A stretch of 64,000 bases of DNA, taken from positions 2,790,001 to 2,854,000 of the forward strand of contig NZ_CP072852.1 in assembly GCF_017948265.1 (NCBI RefSeq), in the 5' to 3' direction. The translations under genes and the position numbers were made by a program. This document shows, piece by piece, positions 60,494 to 64,000 of this stretch. Under the pieces are notes generated by a model, which had not been told where the DNA came from, ran no database searches, and saw nothing but the letters and a program-made list of their open reading frames with translations. Position 1 is the first letter of the stretch. The number at the start of each line of letters is the position of its first letter. The stretch comes from Rhodoferax sp. PAMC 29310 (GTDB lineage Bacteria; Pseudomonadota; Gammaproteobacteria; Burkholderiales; Burkholderiaceae_C).

Positions 60494-60962
60494 ATGCAAC
60501 ATTCACCCTTCACTTGGCGCACGCTCTCAGGACTGATCTTGGCTGGCGCACCGTTTTTCGGCTTCAGCCCAGTCTGCCCCCGAGCCCGTGGCTTATGTCA
60601 AAACGGTCACCGGTGAGGCCTTCGTGATCACGGCCGGGCAGTCGGTCAAGGCGCAACCGGGCACGGCGGTGTCGTTGGGCAGTCTGCTCAAAACCATGCC
60701 AGCGTCGGCCATGGGGGTCACGTTCAAGGACAACACCCTCATGTCATTTGGGCCCGACACCGAGATGACGGTGGACGAGTACCTCTACGCCCCAGCCCAG
60801 GGCGACTTGAAGCTGAGCACCCGGCTGACGCGAGGTAGCCTGAATTACGTCTCTGGCGTGATTGCCAAACTCAAACCCACGGCCGTCTCGGTCAAAACAC
60901 CGACCGGCATCATTGGCGTACGCGGCACCCAGTTCGTGGCCAAAGTGGAGGACGCACAATGA
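60494..60962 (+). pseudogene. FecR-domain exported protein, frameshifted in the signal peptide
   Basis: AAGGAAG sits just before ATG 60494, which opens a signal-peptide frame (MQHSPFTWRTLSGLILAGAP). The mature FecR domain (AYVKTVTGEAFVI ... VKTPTGIIGVRGTQFVAKV) is in the next frame. Removing one T from the T5 run at 60554-60558 joins them as GAPFSASAQSAPEPVAYVK, a normal signal-peptide end. An internal GTG at 60588 would yield only a leaderless domain of 124 residues. The lesion may be real, phase-variable or a base-call error. It overlaps the OmpA gene by ATGA. Confidence 0.8.
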
Positions 60963-61558
60963 ATCCCTTGAAAATTTCCGCCCAAACCGTTCTGGTGTTG
61001 GCGCTGGCTGCGCTTTTGAGTGCTTGTGCGGGCCCCCGTTCTTACGTGGCGCTGCTAACCAGCCCCGATGGGACCCTCGGCCAAGTGACGTTGACTGGCG
61101 CGCAAGGCGCGCAAGTCCTCACGCAAGACCACACGGCTGCAGCATTGGATGGGAGTACCCCGCCGTTTGAAGTTACGCCCAAGCAGCTCCAAAAGGATTT
61201 TGGAGCTGCCTTGGCCGCCCGCCCCCCGTTGCCCGAGCAGTTTTTGCTGTACTTCAACCAGGGCAGCGAATTGACCGCGGAGTCAAAACTGGTGCTGGAA
61301 CGTTTGCTGGCGCGCGCCAAAAGCCGCACGTCGCTGGACATTTCGGTGATCGGTCACACGGATACACAGGGCGCGAGTGCCGCTAACCAGGCTCTGGCAC
61401 TGGAACGCGCCAACGCAATGGCCGAGCAACTTCGAAGCCTGGGCCTGCAAGATGCCGTGATGGCGGTGGAGTCGCATGGCGAACGCAACCTGCTGGCTCC
61501 CACGGCCGATGAAGTGGCCGAGCCGCGCAATCGCAGAGTCGAGATCACCCTGAGATAG
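60959..61558 (+). CDS. OmpA-family lipoprotein
   Basis: A 199-residue lipoprotein with lipobox LSAC at about residues 20-23 and a C-terminal OmpA peptidoglycan-binding domain (LYFNQGSELTAESKLVLERL, VIGHTDTQGASAANQALALERA, NRRVEITLR). It is coupled to the FecR-domain gene by a 4-bp overlap. It converges with the cyclase, with 8 bp between stops. Confidence 0.92.
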   Translation: MNPLKISAQTVLVLALAALLSACAGPRSYVALLTSPDGTLGQVTLTGAQGAQVLTQDHTAAALDGSTPPFEVTPKQLQKDFGAALAARPPLPEQFLLYFNQGSELTAESKLVLERLLARAKSRTSLDISVIGHTDTQGASAANQALALERANAMAEQLRSLGLQDAVMAVESHGERNLLAPTADEVAEPRNRRVEITLR

Positions 61559-61566
61559 GGTCGGGC

Positions 61567-62505
61567 TCACTTCTCGGTCAGCACGATCAGGTCTCCGGAC
61601 TCGCCCTGGCGCAAACGCGCCAGGTGCAAACCCACCAGCGGGTCAAGCGGGTGGCGGGCCGCCAACGCCTCAAAGTGAGCCAGGGCGGTGGCCAAGGCCC
61701 CATGCTGCAGTGCCTTAAAGGCAACGCCATAGTCCGCCGGTGAGGCGCACGCAGCAGCGTCCATAGCGGCGACGGGCTCAAAGGCCTGCAGCGCCTCCGT
61801 TTTGCCCTTGAGCAGCAGGCGCCCAACCGGTCGTGCCGCCGTACCAAGGCAGCCGTCCAAAATGGCCCCGGAAACACACACCCGAGTGCCCAGATGCTTG
61901 TTGACACTTTCCAGTCGGGCTGCGGTGTTGATCGGGTCGCCCAAAGCACGGTAGTCAAACAAGTTTTTACCGCCAAAGTTGCCCACAATGACCTCGCCGC
62001 TGTGCACCCCTATGCGAGTCGACCCCCAAGCCAGCCCCCGGGCCTGCTGTTGACGGGCATAGCGGGACGCAAAAGCATGCATTTCCAGCGCGCAATCCAG
62101 GGCCCGTTGACGATAGTCGGCCTGCGGTACGGGCGCGGAAAACATCACCACCAGCGCGTCGCCCATGAAGCGGTCCAGCGTGCCTTCGTGTTTAAAGATG
62201 ATGGCCAGCATGGCGTCCAGATAATCATTAATCACACCCACAATCTGCGCCGGGTCACTGGCCTCGATCATGCTGGTGAAGCCTTCCAGGTCGGTGAAGA
62301 CAAAGGCGCACTGTTGGCGTTTTCCGCTCAGGATGAGTTGCTCGGGGTGGGCCATCAGGTGCTTGACCCGATTCGGTGAGACATAGCGGGAAAAGGCTTG
62401 GCGCAGCCACCGTTGTTCCCGTTCGGTCACGCGGTGGCGCACGCCGCTGGCCAGACCAAAGGTGAGCAGTACCGCCAGCGCCGGGCTGGTGGCGTCCAGC
62501 AGCAA
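61567..62505 (-). CDS. Class III adenylate/guanylate cyclase half (3' part of a split CHASE2-cyclase)
   Basis: About 312 residues: the last membrane helix (LLDATSPALAVLLTFGLASG), then a class III cyclase domain with CAFVFTDLEGFTSMIE (metal Asp), FKHEGTLDRFMGDALVVMFSAP, HSGEVIVGNFGGKNLFDYRALGDPINTAARLE, and a C-terminal tail. The frame is continuous with the upstream CHASE2 gene except for one in-frame TAA (62509-62511). TTG 62505 would be a poor start with no good ribosome site, so this is more likely the 3' part of one interrupted gene than an independent one. Confidence 0.8.
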   Translation of the reverse strand: MLLDATSPALAVLLTFGLASGVRHRVTEREQRWLRQAFSRYVSPNRVKHLMAHPEQLILSGKRQQCAFVFTDLEGFTSMIEASDPAQIVGVINDYLDAMLAIIFKHEGTLDRFMGDALVVMFSAPVPQADYRQRALDCALEMHAFASRYARQQQARGLAWGSTRIGVHSGEVIVGNFGGKNLFDYRALGDPINTAARLESVNKHLGTRVCVSGAILDGCLGTAARPVGRLLLKGKTEALQAFEPVAAMDAAACASPADYGVAFKALQHGALATALAHFEALAARHPLDPLVGLHLARLRQGESGDLIVLTEK

Positions 62506-62508
62506 GCG

Positions 62509-63705
62509 TTATCGCATGAAGGCCCACCAGGCAGCCGCCAACAAGGCCACCACCAGCACGATCGCCAGCGTGGCCGACCGGCGAACCGGCACACGCAAGG
62601 CCACCCAACCGGCAACCAATGCGCCCAGTAACAACGCCAGCCCTTCAGCGCCCCGCGCCCAGGCCGGACGCAACAGGTACTGTCCTGAAAGCATTTGACT
62701 CAATGCCATGGCATGGGCCTGAACCCCGGGCATCAGGTGGCCCAAGGGGCTGCTGCGCACATCCATCAGCCCCGCCGCGGTGCTGCCAATCACAACCAGA
62801 TGGCCTTTCAACTGTCCGTCGGTCAACTGGCCGGAGAGGACTTGCGCCGCCGGAACGAGCAAGTCCGGCATGTGCTGCCCAAAATCCAACCAGATCTCAC
62901 CCTGCGCCGTCGTGGGCACGGCTATGGCGCCAATACGCACCTCCTCCACCCCTGCCTCGTTGCTTCGCACCACATAGTTGCGCGCGCCCTGCGCCACGCG
63001 CAAGGTCTCAGCGCTCAAGCTGGGCACCCATTGCCCGTTCAGACGGAACATCAGCGGAACCCGACGCAAAACGCCATCGGCGTCCGCGGCAAAATTCATG
63101 GCGCCCACGCCACCCGCCTGCGCCGCCAGATTGGAGAGCGGCCACACAGCGCTGCCAAAGTCAGGCATCCAGGGAGGCGGTGTGCCGGCATTGACCACGC
63201 GAAACGGCAGGGCGGGCGCATGCCCCGCGGCCATTGAGGCGCTGTTGGACAAGCTACTGCCCAACACCACTGGGGCGCCACGCAAGGCCTGAGTCAGGGC
63301 CTCATCCGGGTCTGGCATTGTTTGAAGGAGAGTGTTGGCGGGTGCGCTTTGCCAGAGCCGGGCCATGGCTTTGGGCGCCGTTCGGTCCGGCTCTGCCAAC
63401 AAGACGTCAAATGCAATGGCAGCAATGCCTGCGCCTTGCAAGCGCTGCACCAGCTCCACCAACCGGGTGCGCGGCCAGGGCCACTGGCCGTAGGCAGCCA
63501 GGCTAGCCTCGTCGACATCCACCACCCGCACGGCACTGGGTGCGGCCTGGGTCGGCTGCCAGCGTTGAAACTGGTCAAACTGAGCGAGCCGCAACTTGCT
63601 CAAGACAATGGGGTCCAGCACCCACAAAGCCAGCGTTGCCAGCAGCACGGCCAACAGCAACAGACGCGAGCTGGTCTGAGTGAACGCAAGTGAAGGTCGC
63701 CGCAT
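62509..63705 (-). CDS. CHASE2 sensor half (5' part of a split CHASE2-cyclase)
   Basis: About 398 residues: an N-terminal helix (LLLLAVLLATLALWVLDPI), a periplasmic CHASE2 domain (VRVVDVDEASLAAYGQWPWPR ... GHLVVIGSTAAGLMDVRSSP), and two membrane helices ending AAWWAFMR before TAA. The next codons continue in the same frame into the third helix and cyclase. A single nonsense change, for example CAA to TAA, would explain the split. It starts 2 bp after the cyclic-nucleotide-binding gene, so the two form an operon. Confidence 0.85.
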   Translation of the reverse strand: MRRPSLAFTQTSSRLLLLAVLLATLALWVLDPIVLSKLRLAQFDQFQRWQPTQAAPSAVRVVDVDEASLAAYGQWPWPRTRLVELVQRLQGAGIAAIAFDVLLAEPDRTAPKAMARLWQSAPANTLLQTMPDPDEALTQALRGAPVVLGSSLSNSASMAAGHAPALPFRVVNAGTPPPWMPDFGSAVWPLSNLAAQAGGVGAMNFAADADGVLRRVPLMFRLNGQWVPSLSAETLRVAQGARNYVVRSNEAGVEEVRIGAIAVPTTAQGEIWLDFGQHMPDLLVPAAQVLSGQLTDGQLKGHLVVIGSTAAGLMDVRSSPLGHLMPGVQAHAMALSQMLSGQYLLRPAWARGAEGLALLLGALVAGWVALRVPVRRSATLAIVLVVALLAAAWWAFMR

Positions 63706-63707
63706 GC

Positions 63708-64000
63708 TCAGCGTGTTCGAAGTTTTCGATGCTCCAGCTCGTCTTGAAGCATGCGCGTGAGTTGCACATATTTTTTCAGTTTGACGGTGTTGTCACGCAG
63801 TCGCTCGGCCATACGCATGGCCATGGCCATGACCAGTCGGGCGCCGATTTCAGGCTGCTCCGCCAGCAGCGCCTGCAGCCCGGGTCGATCCAATGTGACG
63901 CAACACAATTCAGCGCCGGCCGTGCATGACGCCGACCGCGGCGATCCATCCAGCAAAGCCAACTCCCCCAACATGCTGCCCGGACCCAGTACGGTGACGG
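63708..64000 (-). CDS. Cyclic-nucleotide-binding domain protein (5' end outside the window)
   Basis: The last 97 codons of a Crp/Fnr-like cNMP-binding protein: VTVLGPGSMLGELALLDG is the phosphate-binding cassette, followed by SPRSASCTAGAELCCVTL and a C-terminal helix (LKKYVQLTRMLQDELEHRK). No helix-turn-helix follows the binding domain, so it is probably not a DNA-binding regulator. It lies directly upstream of the CHASE2-cyclase and is a likely receptor for its product. The gene continues beyond base 64000. Confidence 0.85.
   Translation of the reverse strand, partial: VTVLGPGSMLGELALLDGSPRSASCTAGAELCCVTLDRPGLQALLAEQPEIGARLVMAMAMRMAERLRDNTVKLKKYVQLTRMLQDELEHRKLRTR

Overview
The window looks like chromosomal DNA of a betaproteobacterium of the order Burkholderiales, most likely family Comamonadaceae (Rhodoferax/Polaromonas-like). 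This rests on high GC, on gene orders typical of that group (ilvE / small zinc-finger protein / waaF; gatCBA divergent from mreBCD-mrdA; a second infA copy), and on dispersed short intergenic repeats with an ATAGCTG-type core. The family assignment is an inference; no 16S gene or other formal marker is present. I found no rRNA, no CRISPR array, no prophage and no convincing tRNA.

Layout. 0.06-9.6 kb: a DMT exporter and LplT, divergent from alanine racemase (alr), which is coupled to a degenerate HD-GYP protein; then a P-type ATPase, an MscS channel and a periplasmic M48 protease. 9.6-22 kb: an AmpG-like transporter followed by a complete glycogen operon (glgB-glgX-malQ-glgC-glgA-glgP) with several stop/start overlaps. 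22-24 kb: an OmpR-type regulator and sensor kinase preceded by a CpxR-like direct repeat. 24.2-29.5 kb: waaF, zinc-finger protein, ilvE, an aspartic protease, a small conserved-looking protein behind a long structured leader, a second IF-1, and radA. 29.7-38.5 kb: panE, a clean IS256-family insertion with 8-bp target duplication, a CadR-like MerR regulator, a decayed fragment of an exonuclease III gene, an orphan substrate-binding protein paired with a hybrid histidine kinase, then intact xthA divergent from pyrE. 39-49 kb: gatBAC, mreBCD-mrdA, a diguanylate cyclase and a TauE/SafE permease. 49-55 kb: a GMC oxidoreductase with an amber codon at position 3, then an MCE/Mla-type lipid transport operon. 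55-64 kb: a DUF2760-Hsp70-Hsp70 operon, then a FecR/OmpA pair convergent with a CHASE2-cyclase and a cyclic-nucleotide-binding protein.

How genes work together. The core functions are cell-envelope growth (alr, AmpG-like, mreBCD, PBP2, waaF, Mla-type transport), carbon storage, amidated-tRNA formation, DNA repair and pyrimidine synthesis. Envelope stress and signalling systems lie between them.

Most notable points. (1) The FecR/OmpA/CHASE2-cyclase/CNBD module carries two independent lesions: a T-run frameshift in the FecR signal peptide and an in-frame TAA between the CHASE2 and cyclase halves. (2) The substrate-binding protein/hybrid kinase pair is bracketed by an intact xthA and an xthA-like 3' remnant, which suggests an inserted cassette. 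(3) A strong sigma70-type promoter lies about 300 nt upstream of an uncharacterised 75-residue protein next to an infA paralogue. (4) Tandem, divergent Hsp70 paralogues are coupled to DUF2760.
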